Below are positions 45,651 through 54,584 of a stretch of 64,000 nucleotides of DNA, piece by piece. The position numbers and the translations under genes are program-made. Numbering within the stretch: the first letter of the stretch is position 1; every line of letters starts with the position of its first letter. The notes beneath the pieces were generated by a model. It was not told where the DNA came from, did not search any database, and was given only the letters and a program-made list of their open reading frames with translations. Source of the DNA: Fictibacillus fluitans. GTDB lineage: Bacteria; Bacillota; Bacilli; Bacillales; Fictibacillaceae. The stretch lies in NCBI RefSeq assembly GCF_030418125.1, contig NZ_JAUHTR010000006.1, positions 1 to 64,000 on the forward strand. Direction: 5' to 3'.

Positions 45651-46046
45651 TTACTTTGAAAAATGCTGTACGACTTTTACGAGCACGCCGTTAACAAAAC
45701 GCCCCGACTCTTCTCCACCGAAGATCTTTGCAAGTTCAATCGCTTCATTCATGGAGACATTAACCGGAATATCATCAAGAAACTGCATTTCATAAATAGC
45801 CATACGCAATACCGCTTTTTCCACATTGGCAAGACGTGCAAAACTCCAGTTTTCCAGATGGCTGGAAATCTGCTCATCGATTTCATCTTTGTGTTCCATT
45901 GTCCCGAAGACAAGGGCGTGAAGGAACTCATCCTCCCTTTCATCTTCTTCTAAAACATGTTTAATGGCAGCTTCCGGTTCAATATCACTCACTTCGATTT
46001 GAAATAAAGACTGAAATGCCTTTTCTCTTGCAAGTCTACGTTTCAT
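45651..46046 (-). CDS. nusB: Transcription antitermination factor NusB
   Basis: A 131-residue all-helical protein with RRLAREKAFQSLFQIEV at the start and the C-terminal block IPVNVSMNEAIELAKIFG then SGRFVNGVLVKVV. It acts with NusE (S10) at boxA in rRNA transcription. It is the first gene of the nusB-xseA-xseB-ispA-OLE-oapA-dxs-yqxC transcript. The 143-nt gap upstream must hold its promoter, which I could not assign. Confidence 0.93.
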   Translation of the reverse strand: MKRRLAREKAFQSLFQIEVSDIEPEAAIKHVLEEDEREDEFLHALVFGTMEHKDEIDEQISSHLENWSFARLANVEKAVLRMAIYEMQFLDDIPVNVSMNEAIELAKIFGGEESGRFVNGVLVKVVQHFSK

Positions 46047-46165
46047 CTTTTACGTCCTTTCTGCTTCGTACCTTAATATAAATGAAATCATATCACATGT
46101 AGTAAAAGGTTAACAACGCAGGTTACAGCTTTACTGCAATACAACTCATTTTTCTCAAAAAAATA

Positions 46166-46187
46166 AAGGGGATATAAGAATCCCCTT
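46166..46187 (-). terminator. Terminator of the accBC-yqhY unit
   Basis: Stem AAGGGGAT (46166-46173) with ATCCCCTT (46180-46187), then TATTTTTTT on the minus strand. It sits 3 nt after the yqhY stop. Confidence 0.88.
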
Positions 46188-46189
46188 CC

Positions 46190-46597
46190 TCAATATGCTT
46201 CAGGTGCTTCCAGCGTTATCTCCTTGGCTGTGTCAAATTGCACGCCAACGACAAAAATGTTGATCTCACTGGCTTCAAGGGCTGTCATATTCTTCAATCC
46301 CTGCCGGATATGATCCTGAATATTCTGAGCCACCTCCGGAATGGAAACACCATAGTTCATGACAACATAAACACTGATGGCGATTCCTTCCTCACCAAGC
46401 TCAACTTTCACGCCTTTGCTGTGGGACTTCTTGCCGAAACGTTCTGCTACTCCGGTGGCAAAGTTCCCTCTCATGGATGCAACACCTTCCACATCCGAGG
46501 CTGCAATACTGGCAATCACTTCAATCACTTCGGGTGAAATTTCCACCCTGCCAAGCTCTGAATGATGTTCTTCCATCTCAAATGTAAGCTCACTCAT
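46190..46597 (-). CDS. yqhY: Asp23-family protein YqhY
   Basis: A 135-residue Asp23/DUF322 protein. The blocks SPEVIEVIASIAASDVEGV, GVKVELGEEGIAISVYVV and NYGVSIPEVAQNIQDHI are typical. It lies 19 nt after accC, and this clustering with acc genes is conserved. In B. subtilis, loss of YqhY disturbs acetyl-CoA carboxylase control and cells pick up acc mutations. Confidence 0.92.
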   Translation of the reverse strand: MSELTFEMEEHHSELGRVEISPEVIEVIASIAASDVEGVASMRGNFATGVAERFGKKSHSKGVKVELGEEGIAISVYVVMNYGVSIPEVAQNIQDHIRQGLKNMTALEASEINIFVVGVQFDTAKEITLEAPEAY

Positions 46598-46616
46598 TGA
46601 TATTACACCTCCATGC

Positions 46617-47978
46617 CTAATTGACCGACTTTGATGTCAAATCGTGAATCTCTAAAAATTTAGTATTAAAGTCGCCGTTTACAAACGTAGCGTGGTTTAA
46701 AAGACGCAAATGGAACGGAATCGTTGTATGCACACCTTCAATGACAAATTCATTCAGCGCCCTCTTCATGCGATCGATCGCTTCCTGTCTTGTGTTTCCG
46801 TAAGTGATCACTTTCGCAATCATGGAATCATAATAAGGGGGTATGGTATATCCAGGGTATGCGGCAGAATCAACCCGGACACCCAGACCGCCAGGAGGGA
46901 GGTACATTTCGATTTTCCCCGCGGATGGCATAAAGTTTTTATCCGGATTTTCAGCGTTGATCCGGCATTCGATCGACCATCCATCAAATTCGATATCTTC
47001 CTGTGCAACACTTAAATGTTCACCGGACGCGACACGAATCTGCTGTTTGATGAGATCAATGCCTGTTACCATTTCTGTAACGGGATGCTCCACCTGGATC
47101 CTTGTGTTCATTTCCATGAAATAAAAGTCGCCTGTATTGTGGTCAAAAATAAATTCTACGGTACCGGCTCCAGAATAGTTAACAGCCTCTGCAGCTTTTA
47201 CAGCTGCCGCACCCATCTCTGCACGCTTTTCAGGAGAGATAGCCGGTGACGGGGTTTCTTCAAGAAGCTTTTGCAGTCTTCGCTGGATACTGCAATCCCT
47301 TTCTCCGAGGTGAATCACGTTCCCATAGTTGTCTGCGAGCACCTGGATTTCAACATGGCGGAAATCCTCGATGAATTTTTCGATATAAACTCCAGGATTG
47401 CCGAATGCCGTAGCGGCCTCCTGCTGAGTAATATTAATTCCCTTGACGAGTTCGGCTTCTGTTCTCGCAATACGGATTCCTTTTCCGCCTCCGCCTGCTG
47501 TTGCTTTTATAATTACAGGATACCCAATTTCTTCCGCGAGTTCAATGGCTTCCTCTTTACCGGAAATAATGCCTTGTGAACCCGGTACAATCGGTACACC
47601 TGCTTCTTTCATGGTTGCACGGGCAACGTCTTTTATGCCCATTTTATTAATGGCATCGGCGCTCGGGCCAACAAATTTCACATTGCACTCTGCACAAATT
47701 TCCGCGAAATCTGCATTCTCTGCCAAAAATCCGTAGCCCGGATGAATCGCATCGCTTCCTGTCAGCATTGCAGCGCTCATGATGTTGGTAAAGTTAAGAT
47801 AGCTGTCCTTGGATGACTTTGGACCAATGCAATACGCTTCATCGGCCAGTCGGACGTGAAGGGCATCTTTGTCCGCTTCCGAATAGACAGCCACTGTTTC
47901 TATGTTCAATTCTTTACATGCTCTTATAATCCGGACAGCAATTTCTCCCCGGTTGGCAATTAGCAGCTTTTTAATCAT
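46617..47978 (-). CDS. accC: Acetyl-CoA carboxylase biotin carboxylase
   Basis: A 453-residue ATP-grasp enzyme that carboxylates the biotin of Acc[21 protein letters not shown], the glycine loop [31 protein letters not shown] and [17 protein letters not shown] (catalytic Arg and Glu) are present. It provides malonyl-CoA for fatty acids, with AccA and AccD encoded elsewhere. It could also serve the yqjD carboxyltransferase, which has no biotin carboxylase of its own here (inference). Confidence 0.96.
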   Translation of the reverse strand: MIKKLLIANRGEIAVRIIRACKELNIETVAVYSEADKDALHVRLADEAYCIGPKSSKDSYLNFTNIMSAAMLTGSDAIHPGYGFLAENADFAEICAECNVKFVGPSADAINKMGIKDVARATMKEAGVPIVPGSQGIISGKEEAIELAEEIGYPVIIKATAGGGGKGIRIARTEAELVKGINITQQEAATAFGNPGVYIEKFIEDFRHVEIQVLADNYGNVIHLGERDCSIQRRLQKLLEETPSPAISPEKRAEMGAAAVKAAEAVNYSGAGTVEFIFDHNTGDFYFMEMNTRIQVEHPVTEMVTGIDLIKQQIRVASGEHLSVAQEDIEFDGWSIECRINAENPDKNFMPSAGKIEMYLPPGGLGVRVDSAAYPGYTIPPYYDSMIAKVITYGNTRQEAIDRMKRALNEFVIEGVHTTIPFHLRLLNHATFVNGDFNTKFLEIHDLTSKSVN

Positions 47979-47990
47979 GTGAGGACACCT

Positions 47991-48491
47991 CTATTCCGCT
48001 TTTACTAAAAAGAGGGGCTGACCATATTCAACGAGCTGCCCGTTTTCAACAAGGATTTCAACGATTTCCCCATTTACTTCTGCTTCAATTTCGTTAAACA
48101 GCTTCATCGCTTCAATGATGCAAACGATGGAGTCTTTGCTTACCTTATCTCCTGTTTTCACATAGGCAGGATTTTCTGGTGAAGGTGATGCATAAAAAGT
48201 CCCCACCATTGGAGATTCGACTTTATGTAAATTAGCATCTTCCTGTTTCTTTTCCGCAACAGGAGTCTCAGGCGCTTCTACGGCCGCAGATTGTGCTGGT
48301 GCGGACGGTGCCGGTTGGGCTGGAGGCGCAAACGGAACAGCTGCAGGAGCTTGCGGTTCAGCAGCCTGCTGAATTTTCACTTCATTTTTCTTTAGGACGA
48401 TTTTTTCTCCGTCATTTTCAAATTGAAATTCATCAATGCTGGACTTGTCAATTAGTTTAATCAATTCTCGGATTTCTTGTATCTTCAACAC
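47991..48491 (-). CDS. accB: Biotin carboxyl carrier protein
   Basis: A 166-residue carrier. An N-terminal helix region ([18 protein letters not shown]) is joined by a Pro/Ala linker (about 47-80) to the biotinyl domain. The biotinylated lysine is in [15 protein letters not shown]. The [14 protein letters not shown] thumb region is intact. It leads the accB-accC-yqhY unit. A FapR-like site lies 63-79 nt upstream of its ATG. Confidence 0.96.
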   Translation of the reverse strand: MLKIQEIRELIKLIDKSSIDEFQFENDGEKIVLKKNEVKIQQAAEPQAPAAVPFAPPAQPAPSAPAQSAAVEAPETPVAEKKQEDANLHKVESPMVGTFYASPSPENPAYVKTGDKVSKDSIVCIIEAMKLFNEIEAEVNGEIVEILVENGQLVEYGQPLFLVKAE

Positions 48492-48553
48492 GCTACTTCC
48501 ACTCCTTTGTTCATCTATAAACGGTGTTGTAAGCCTTGATTTAGTACCTTATT

Positions 48554-48570
48554 TTGTTACCTGGTACTAG
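48554..48570 (-). promoter_or_regulatory. FapR-like operator upstream of accB
   Basis: Minus strand CTAGTACCAGGTAACAA resembles the FapR palindrome TTAGTACC-n3-TACTAA. A second arm, TTAGTACC (48541-48548, plus strand), makes an additional inverted repeat with 48563-48570. FapR represses lipid synthesis genes until malonyl-CoA rises. No other element was identified in the 266-nt gap 48492-48757 besides this and the terminator. Confidence 0.4.
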
Positions 48571-48735
48571 CAAAGCATATCATAATCGAGGATCAAATAA
48601 TAGTTTTAATCCCTCTACAAGTACATACTACACGAAATTAAACGGTTTTGTAAGCGTTTGCCCCTTAAATTTCTCTATTAACAGCTTGACCAACGATCTG
48701 CATGTACATACCCTGTATAAGATTGGAAAAAGAAA

Positions 48736-48758
48736 AGCCGGGGATCAACTCCCCGGCT
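48736..48758 (-). terminator. Terminator of the spoIIIA operon
   Basis: A 9-bp stem AGCCGGGGA (48736-48744) with TCCCCGGCT (48750-48758), then TTTTCTTTTTCC on the minus strand. It directly follows the spoIIIAH stop. Confidence 0.88.
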
Positions 48759-49303
48759 CATTTTGACTTGCTTTGGAATTCGACTGCTACCTGCTTGCTG
48801 CCCAGCTGTTCTTTTGCTTTTTTCATAATGGCTACTGCTTCTTTGGATGATTTCTTGCCCTGTACAATGATTCTTACTTCATTATCCATCGTATTGACCA
48901 GTGCATCATCATATCCCATTGTTTTAATCAGTGTTTCCAGTGTGGATTCCTTCATTGTAAGAGATTGAAGCTCTGAAATTTTGGCAAGTGCTTCTGCCTG
49001 AACTTCTGCTGAGGCATTCGGTGAGGCAATAGCCGCTGTATACTGGCTGCTCAGCTCATCACGGCTTTCATCTCTTTTCATGCGCAGTGCTGTAAACAAG
49101 TCATCATTGGAAGCCGAGGTAACAGCCGCATCGTTGCCTTTCTTTGATTTTGTACCCTGTTCCTGCTTTGTCGCCGTATTTTTCCCTTTTTCAAGATAGG
49201 CAAGGTCATCCCCTGTACCCGGGGCAGTAATATAATAGACAGATAATACAATGATCAAACTGAGCATCGTCAGCAGCCAGACGGTTTGTTTTTTTAATAG
49301 CAT
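48758..49303 (-). CDS. spoIIIAH: Stage III sporulation protein AH
   Basis: A 181-residue protein with one N-terminal membrane helix (about 8-27). A linker and a C-terminal EscJ/ring-building fold follow (VQAEALAKISELQSLTMKE, then VRIIVQGKKSSKEAVAIM). It forms the mother-cell ring that binds forespore SpoIIQ, making the A-Q feeding channel. It is the last gene of the eight-gene operon, 3 nt after spoIIIAG. Confidence 0.94.
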   Translation of the reverse strand: MLLKKQTVWLLTMLSLIIVLSVYYITAPGTGDDLAYLEKGKNTATKQEQGTKSKKGNDAAVTSASNDDLFTALRMKRDESRDELSSQYTAAIASPNASAEVQAEALAKISELQSLTMKESTLETLIKTMGYDDALVNTMDNEVRIIVQGKKSSKEAVAIMKKAKEQLGSKQVAVEFQSKSK

Positions 49304-49306
49304 TCC

Positions 49307-49966
49307 TTATTCCCCCTCAAATTTTTTCGGTATGACCGAGACTTTGTCACTTCCTATATCAAACACTTTGGTTACTGCATCGATAATCATTTCCTTGACG
49401 CGCAGATTTTCAGCGCCTTCTGCCGCAACGATTACTCCGCGAACCTTGGGTTTCTCTGTTGTGATCACAATGGGCTTTTCTTCATCCCCGCTTTTTATGG
49501 TCACCACTTCTTCATCGGTCTTATAATCGTTGATCGTCCGTTCCCCTCCGTTTTTATCAGTTTCCTTTGTGGTCTGGTTCTGCCTCCTTTCATTCTTTTG
49601 TATTTCTTTGATTTCTGTTGTATCAAGTGTCACCATGACCCTGACTTTCTGTACACCGGATATCTGTTCGAGAATGTCCTTCAGCTGTGTGGCATAGGTG
49701 TCTTCATAGTCCCTGAACTTTTTGGCAGAAGATGTTCCTGATGATTTAAAAACCGTCTTGGATTTATCCGGCTTTGTTACGGATATGGCGGGAAGGTTGG
49801 CTTGATCACCGGAGGATGGAGTAAAAAGCTTGCCGGCAATCATAATGGCAAATCCCAGGAGCAGCAGAATCCATATATAAGGAGGCGGCCCTTTATTGCT
49901 TTTGACTCCCGGCAGCACGTCCATTAATTTCTGAAGCCATCCTTTACTGCTCCCTTTTTTCTCCAT
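49307..49966 (-). CDS. spoIIIAG: Stage III sporulation protein AG
   Basis: A 219-residue protein with a single membrane helix near residues 28-46 and a C-terminal ring-building domain (QLKDILEQISGVQKVRVMV, EKPKVRGVIVAAEGAEN, VKEMIIDAVTKVFDIGSDKV). It makes a large ring in the A-Q channel. The ATG at 49966 lies inside the end of spoIIIAF (23-nt overlap), which fits coupled translation. Confidence 0.94.
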   Translation of the reverse strand: MEKKGSSKGWLQKLMDVLPGVKSNKGPPPYIWILLLLGFAIMIAGKLFTPSSGDQANLPAISVTKPDKSKTVFKSSGTSSAKKFRDYEDTYATQLKDILEQISGVQKVRVMVTLDTTEIKEIQKNERRQNQTTKETDKNGGERTINDYKTDEEVVTIKSGDEEKPIVITTEKPKVRGVIVAAEGAENLRVKEMIIDAVTKVFDIGSDKVSVIPKKFEGE

Positions 49967-50588
49967 GCTCTTCTCCCCCCTCCGTAAAGATCACCACATT
50001 TTTTTCTTTTATCTGCCATTTTTTCGCCAAAAACTTCTGCACAGGTTTGGACGGTAATGAAGCACGTTCTTCCTGAACAGGCTGTTCTGCACTGATTTCC
50101 ACATTCTTCACGGCAGGAACGGTAATTTGCTTTTCGTTCTCCGATGCTGCCAGGGTAACCTGGACCGTCTGTATATCATCAGCATTGAATGTGCCGCCGG
50201 CGGTCTGTTTCGGGACCAGCACGAGATCAGTAATGGTTACTTCATAGCGGGCCTTCAACTCCTCTTTTACCAGGTTCTCCATGTGGACACGCGTTTGTTC
50301 TAAAATATATGCAGACTGAGAGTCTTGTATTTCTTTTTTCTTTGTATCTATCGAATTTTTTATCTCGCTCTCTTTCACTTTTGAATCAATACCGATCTTC
50401 TCGAACACTTTGTCCACGTTGGTGCCGGCCACTTTCAGGAGCGGATTCAGGATCGCAAGGATCAGAAGAAGGCCGACGACCATTTTGATATATTTCTGGA
50501 ACCCGTTATTCGGCAAAAGCAGATCGACGATGACGGAAAGCAGAATAATCAGCACTATATTCGAAATCCAGTCAGTCAAAAATTCCAT
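49944..50588 (-). CDS. spoIIIAF: Stage III sporulation protein AF
   Basis: A 214-residue protein with two N-terminal membrane helices (about 8-26 and 34-52), including LLLPNNGFQKYIKMVVGLL. A soluble C-terminal ring-building-like domain follows (MENLVKEELKARYEVTITDL). It is a component of the A-Q complex of the engulfing mother cell. It starts 12 nt after spoIIIAE. Confidence 0.93.
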   Translation of the reverse strand: MEFLTDWISNIVLIILLSVIVDLLLPNNGFQKYIKMVVGLLLILAILNPLLKVAGTNVDKVFEKIGIDSKVKESEIKNSIDTKKKEIQDSQSAYILEQTRVHMENLVKEELKARYEVTITDLVLVPKQTAGGTFNADDIQTVQVTLAASENEKQITVPAVKNVEISAEQPVQEERASLPSKPVQKFLAKKWQIKEKNVVIFTEGGEEHGEKREQ

Positions 50589-50600
50589 ATCTGCCTCCTG

Positions 50601-51800
50601 CTATCGAATCATTAATGATAGATTTCCCGCCGCCACAATAACGGTGACAGCGATAAAGAACATAATGGATACCGTAGCAAGTGCTGCAAAGATATAAAAT
50701 ACACTTTTGCCGATAATGCCCAGGCATTCAATAATCGGTCCGCCCCCCAGCGGCTGGAGGACGGCAGCAGCAAAACTGTAGATCAGGCCAATAGCCAGCA
50801 CCTTGATGGCCGGGAATACAGCCAGCAGAAAAAGAATAGCCACACCGGCAATCCCAACCGTATTTTTGAGTAAAACAGAAGCACTCATTACCGTGTCAGT
50901 CGCATCTGTAAACATCCGCCCGACCACCGGAATAAAGTTGCCCGTTATAAACTTTGCGGTTTTCACCGTGATGCCGTCTGCCACCGCTGCGGTAGCTCCC
51001 TGAACAGAGATGACGCTGAGAAATACGGTGAAAAACACTGCCAGCGCCCCCATGCCGAGAGACCGGAGCAGCTTGGCCAGCTGGGTGACTTTATGATGTT
51101 CGGACAATGTGCTTACGATACTCAGGAGGGCCGAAAGAAACAGCAGAGGAAGGATAAAGTTATTGATCAGGATGGAACTTGAATTTACAAGAAAAACAAT
51201 AATGGGATGAAAAAAGGCAACGGATGTAAGACTTCCTACCGTTGCCATAAGCGCCAGCAGGAGAGGCACAAGCGCCATCATAAAGTTCATCATCGATTCA
51301 ATGGCTTCCTTGGAATACTGCATGGCGACATGAAAGCTGTTAAGGGCAAGGATGATCAGAACCATATAGATAATGGCGTAGGCAACCTTGCTGACACTGT
51401 GATGCTCAAAGGCATTTTGTATCGTCTGCAGGAGCATGCTGAACACCGTCAGCAGAATAAGCGTGCCGAGCAGCTTTCCCTGCACGAGAATCTCATAGAA
51501 TAAATATTTTAAAATGCCAACAGACCAAGCCTTGATACTAAAGTCTTTTTCACCCTTCACAAATTCAAGCAGCGTGCCTTTTTGTGTTTCCGGCAGAAAC
51601 CCGCCATATTCATTCATGATGGTTGTCCAATAGTCTTTGATATCATCAATGCCAAGCTTAGACAGCTGCTCGTTGACAATGTTTTCCGTCATTGAAGCCG
51701 CATGCACCGTCTCTCCGCTGCTGTTCCACAAGTAAAATCCAAAAAACAAGCAGAGCAGTACAGCCGCCTTTTTAGGGTTTGTCTTTAACGTCTTCCTCAC
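50601..51800 (-). CDS. spoIIIAE: Stage III sporulation protein AE
   Basis: A 399-residue polytopic protein. A signal-like N-terminus (AAVLLCLFFGFYLWNSSG), a soluble segment (SKLGIDDIKDYWTTIMNEYG), and about seven to eight membrane helices from residue 85 are visible. GGFLPETQKG and LQPLGGGPIIECLGIIG are conserved. It is thought to form the membrane pore part of the mother-cell channel. It follows spoIIIAD by 3 nt. Confidence 0.94.
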   Translation of the reverse strand: MRKTLKTNPKKAAVLLCLFFGFYLWNSSGETVHAASMTENIVNEQLSKLGIDDIKDYWTTIMNEYGGFLPETQKGTLLEFVKGEKDFSIKAWSVGILKYLFYEILVQGKLLGTLILLTVFSMLLQTIQNAFEHHSVSKVAYAIIYMVLIILALNSFHVAMQYSKEAIESMMNFMMALVPLLLALMATVGSLTSVAFFHPIIVFLVNSSSILINNFILPLLFLSALLSIVSTLSEHHKVTQLAKLLRSLGMGALAVFFTVFLSVISVQGATAAVADGITVKTAKFITGNFIPVVGRMFTDATDTVMSASVLLKNTVGIAGVAILFLLAVFPAIKVLAIGLIYSFAAAVLQPLGGGPIIECLGIIGKSVFYIFAALATVSIMFFIAVTVIVAAGNLSLMIR

Positions 51801-51803
51801 CTC

Positions 51804-52211
51804 CTATCTGGGGATCAGGTTAATGACCGTTTCTATGATGATGGATAAAATCGGCAAAGCCATTACCAGAATTAATATTTTCCCTGCCAGTTCGATTTTT
51901 GCTGCTATAGCGCCCTGACCCGCATCCTTTGTGATCTGCGCTCCAAATTCAGCGATGTACGCAATGCCGATAATTTTCATGATGGTTTCCACATACATCA
52001 AATTGATGTGGGCTTCTTCCGCTAGATGCTGGAGCATTCGTAAAACAAGGGCAATCTGGTCGATTAAAAAAAGAAAGATGGTTATTCCGATAACGAGTGT
52101 CAGCAAAAAGGCAAAGGACGTTTTTTGTTCTTTCAGAATGAGGGCAAGGAACGTACCTATCAGGCCAAATCCGACAATTTGAAGAATTTCAATGTTGGAT
52201 ACCCCCTTCAA
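51804..52211 (-). CDS. spoIIIAD: Stage III sporulation protein AD
   Basis: A membrane protein of up to 135 residues with about four helices. The diagnostic block is VETIMKIIGIAYIAEFGAQ, then TKDAGQGAIAAKIELAGK. It is a partner of AC and AE in the channel. The start is uncertain. The TTG at 52211 overlaps the spoIIIAC stop as TTGA but has no good ribosome site. AAGGGGG instead sits 8 nt before an ATT that would begin IEILQIVG, the usual family N-terminus. Confidence 0.9.
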   Translation of the reverse strand: MKGVSNIEILQIVGFGLIGTFLALILKEQKTSFAFLLTLVIGITIFLFLIDQIALVLRMLQHLAEEAHINLMYVETIMKIIGIAYIAEFGAQITKDAGQGAIAAKIELAGKILILVMALPILSIIIETVINLIPR

Positions 52212-52414
52212 TTTTGAAAAAGAAAGACGCCCTTCACTTTTTGGAATAAATCACTCAAGAGCGAGATGACAATGAAAAGCGCCACGATAAAACCGAGCAG
52301 CGTAACCCAATTCGCATAATCTTCCTTACCCACCATTTTTAAAACACTGTGAAGCATTGCTACTACGATGCCAAGACCGGCGATTTGAAAGACGACATTT
52401 ACGTCAATACCCAT
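52208..52414 (-). CDS. spoIIIAC: Stage III sporulation protein AC
   Basis: A 68-residue protein with two membrane helices (MGIDVNVVFQIAGLGIVVAM, and TLLGFIVALFIVISLL). The ATG at 52414 has GGGAGG 6 nt upstream and gives the usual length of 68. The ATG at 52429 lies before that site and is rejected. It is a small membrane part of the A-Q channel. Confidence 0.93.
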   Translation of the reverse strand: MGIDVNVVFQIAGLGIVVAMLHSVLKMVGKEDYANWVTLLGFIVALFIVISLLSDLFQKVKGVFLFQN

Positions 52415-52431
52415 CTGTTTTCCTCCCATGC

Positions 52432-52944
52432 CTACACCAATAAAATTATGAGCAGCAGCCCCAACAGAATACCAAGGCTTTTATACATCTTTTCATGTTT
52501 CATTTGTGCGTCATTCGCTTCAGCAAGTTCCCGCTCAAGGTGAGCCAGCGCCAGCCGGATCTGTTTTTGCTGGTTTTCCCGGTCATGCCGTCCCAGCGTT
52601 GCTCCAAACTGCCTGAGGATCTCTATCTCTTCTTTTTTAAAGGATGAGGCCGCTGACAGGTGGGACAGCCCATTTTCCCAGGCTTCCTGGACAGATGATA
52701 CCGATTCTTCAAGTGACTTTCCCGCATGCAGGAAAAACTCAGCAACCGGCCCGCTGAGCTGCCGGCTAAGATGCAGGAACGCCTCATCCAGCGGGATAAG
52801 TCCGTACATAATCTCGGCTTCGAGCGATTGAAGACCAACTTTCAGCTGCCTGAGCTGCTTTGGCCGGTCGCGCACTTTTTTGGCAAGTTCGAATCCAATC
52901 CAAGTGGTGGAAATAAAGATACAAACAGCACCAAGCCAGCTCAT
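52432..52944 (-). CDS. spoIIIAB: Stage III sporulation protein AB
   Basis: A 170-residue protein with membrane helices at both ends and a helical soluble middle (RPKQLRQLKVGLQSLEAEIM, QIRLALAHLERELAEANDA). It resembles the GspF platform of type II secretion systems. Its ATG overlaps the spoIIIAA stop by 4 nt (ATGA). Confidence 0.93.
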   Translation of the reverse strand: MSWLGAVCIFISTTWIGFELAKKVRDRPKQLRQLKVGLQSLEAEIMYGLIPLDEAFLHLSRQLSGPVAEFFLHAGKSLEESVSSVQEAWENGLSHLSAASSFKKEEIEILRQFGATLGRHDRENQQKQIRLALAHLERELAEANDAQMKHEKMYKSLGILLGLLLIILLV

Positions 52945-53894
52945 AGGCTGCTCCCCTGTTCCATGGAAAGCGGCTTCCTGTCCCTGTTGTAAATGCCTTG
53001 AACTGTCCCCGGGCTGCCTGTCCGAGTGAGTTCCACGTAACGGTCAAACAATTTCATTTCAGCAAGAGGAAAAATTGCGGGCCTCCTGAGAGCTTCTTCA
53101 AGTGAGTGTCCGTGCACGGTCATCATCATTTGCACACCGGCGTTCATGGCTTCAAGGATGGCATCCACATCTTCTTTTCTGCCGATTTCATCCACAATCA
53201 AGACTTCCGGGCTCATTGAGCGGATCATCATCATCATCCCCTCAGCTTTCGGACAGGCATCAAGGACATCCACCCGTTCACCCAGCATAAATTGCGGAAT
53301 TCCTTTTACGCTTCCGGCAATCTCGGACCGCTCATCCACAATGCCCACTTTGCTTGAGGGAATATTTTTAGCAGAGCAGCCGGTACTCGCCGTTCTGGCC
53401 AAGTCCCGGAGCAAGGTTGTTTTTCCGGTTTGCGGAGCTCCGACAATTAACGTGTTGAGCCAGTGTCCGCTCTCATAAAGGCTGGATACAAGACGCTCAG
53501 CACTGCCAATTTTTTGCCTGGCGATTCGGATGTTATAAGAACCGATATCCCGGATCGCCTTCACTTCTCCTTTTTCTGTGATTACCTTTCCTGCAAGTCC
53601 GACCCGGTGCCCGCCTTTAATGGTGATATAACCTCTTTTCAGCTCTTCTTCAAGAGCATATAGCGAGTACCGGCTGAGTTTATTCAGAAGCTGAACGCCA
53701 TCTTCCGGCTGTATGATATACGGGCCGGCACCAGCAAGAAGAAATTCCGGCCTCCCGTTCATAATCAATTCCAGCGGTTTCATCAGCCGGAACCGAATCT
53801 CTTCAATTCGTTCCTTACGCTCTTGCGGAAGCTGCCGGATGAGCTTTCCAACTGCTTCCGGCAACACAGCCAACACATGTTCCAAGCGCACCAC
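52941..53894 (-). CDS. spoIIIAA: Stage III sporulation ATPase AA
   Basis: A 317-residue secretion-type AAA ATPase. Walker A is GAPQTGKTTLLRDLAR. VGIVDERSEIAG, RVDVLDACPKAEGMMMMIRS and VLIVDEIGRKEDVDAI follow. N-terminal RIEEIRFRLMKPLELI and SRYSLYALEEELKRGYIT are conserved. It powers or assembles the A-Q channel. The GTG at 53894 is used. A TTG at 53885, with GGGGTGG 5 nt upstream, is an equally good start. It heads the operon behind a sigma-E promoter. Confidence 0.93.
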   Translation of the reverse strand: MVRLEHVLAVLPEAVGKLIRQLPQERKERIEEIRFRLMKPLELIMNGRPEFLLAGAGPYIIQPEDGVQLLNKLSRYSLYALEEELKRGYITIKGGHRVGLAGKVITEKGEVKAIRDIGSYNIRIARQKIGSAERLVSSLYESGHWLNTLIVGAPQTGKTTLLRDLARTASTGCSAKNIPSSKVGIVDERSEIAGSVKGIPQFMLGERVDVLDACPKAEGMMMMIRSMSPEVLIVDEIGRKEDVDAILEAMNAGVQMMMTVHGHSLEEALRRPAIFPLAEMKLFDRYVELTRTGSPGTVQGIYNRDRKPLSMEQGSSL

Positions 53895-53916
53895 CCCAAA
53901 AAGAAATTGGTATTAT

Positions 53917-53946
53917 ACCTTATGGCTTGTCACCTCCCAATATGAC
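53917..53946 (-). promoter_or_regulatory. Sigma-E promoter of the spoIIIA operon
   Basis: Minus strand GTCATATT (53939-53946), 14 nt, CATAAGGT (53917-53924). The -35 is a perfect sigma-E element and the -10 matches CATACAnT at six of seven defined positions. The transcript would start near 53910, only about 15 nt before the first gene. Confidence 0.8.
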
Positions 53947-53965
53947 TCACGAAGGCAAACAAAAA

Positions 53966-54000
53966 AGCCCCACTCCCTTTAGGGAATGAAGCTTAGGCTT
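53966..54000 (-). terminator. Terminator after efp
   Basis: A long imperfect stem with inner CTCCCT/AGGGA and outer AAGCC/GGCTT arms, then TTTTTTG on the minus strand, 8 nt past the efp stop. Confidence 0.75.
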
Positions 54001-54007
54001 GCTTTCC

Positions 54008-54565
54008 TTATGCTCTTGAAACGTAATCTCCAGAACGTGTATCGATGATTAACCGGTCTCCCTGGTTAATAAAGAAAGGGACCTGAACAATTAAACCTGT
54101 TTCCAGTGTAGCCGGTTTTGAACCGCCCGAAGCTGTGTCTCCTTTGATGCCAGGTTCGGTTTCCGTTACTTCCAGCTCAACTGTGTTCGGCAGCTCAACA
54201 CCAATGGTTTCTCCTTGATATTGCATAATTTGGACCACCATGTTTTCAAGAAGAAACTTCAATTCGTGCTCAAGCTGTGCAGATGAAAGCTCAGTTTGCT
54301 CATAGGATTCGTTATCCATAAATGTATGTGTGTCTCCGGAAGCATACAAATATTGCATCTTTCGGTTTTCGATGTGGGCTTTCGCTACTTTTTCACCGCC
54401 ACGGAATGTTTTTTCCTGAATGTTCCCCGTGCGAAGGTTACGAAGCTTGGAACGTACAAATGCCGCGCCTTTTCCTGGTTTCACGTGCTGGAACTCCATT
54501 ACCTGCCAGATTCCGCCGTCTACTTCAATGGTCAACCCTGTTTTAAAATCGTTTACTGAGATCAT
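54008..54565 (-). CDS. efp: Elongation factor P
   Basis: A 185-residue three-domain factor that relieves ribosome stalling at polyproline. [20 protein letters not shown] starts it. The loop that is modified is [15 protein letters not shown], where Lys32 is the site, 5-aminopentanol in B. subtilis. The C-terminal block [16 protein letters not shown] is in the form [17 protein letters not shown]. It follows the peptidase yqhT by 19 nt. Confidence 0.96.
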   Translation of the reverse strand: MISVNDFKTGLTIEVDGGIWQVMEFQHVKPGKGAAFVRSKLRNLRTGNIQEKTFRGGEKVAKAHIENRKMQYLYASGDTHTFMDNESYEQTELSSAQLEHELKFLLENMVVQIMQYQGETIGVELPNTVELEVTETEPGIKGDTASGGSKPATLETGLIVQVPFFINQGDRLIIDTRSGDYVSRA

Positions 54566-54584
54566 CGTTTTTCCTCCTGATTAT

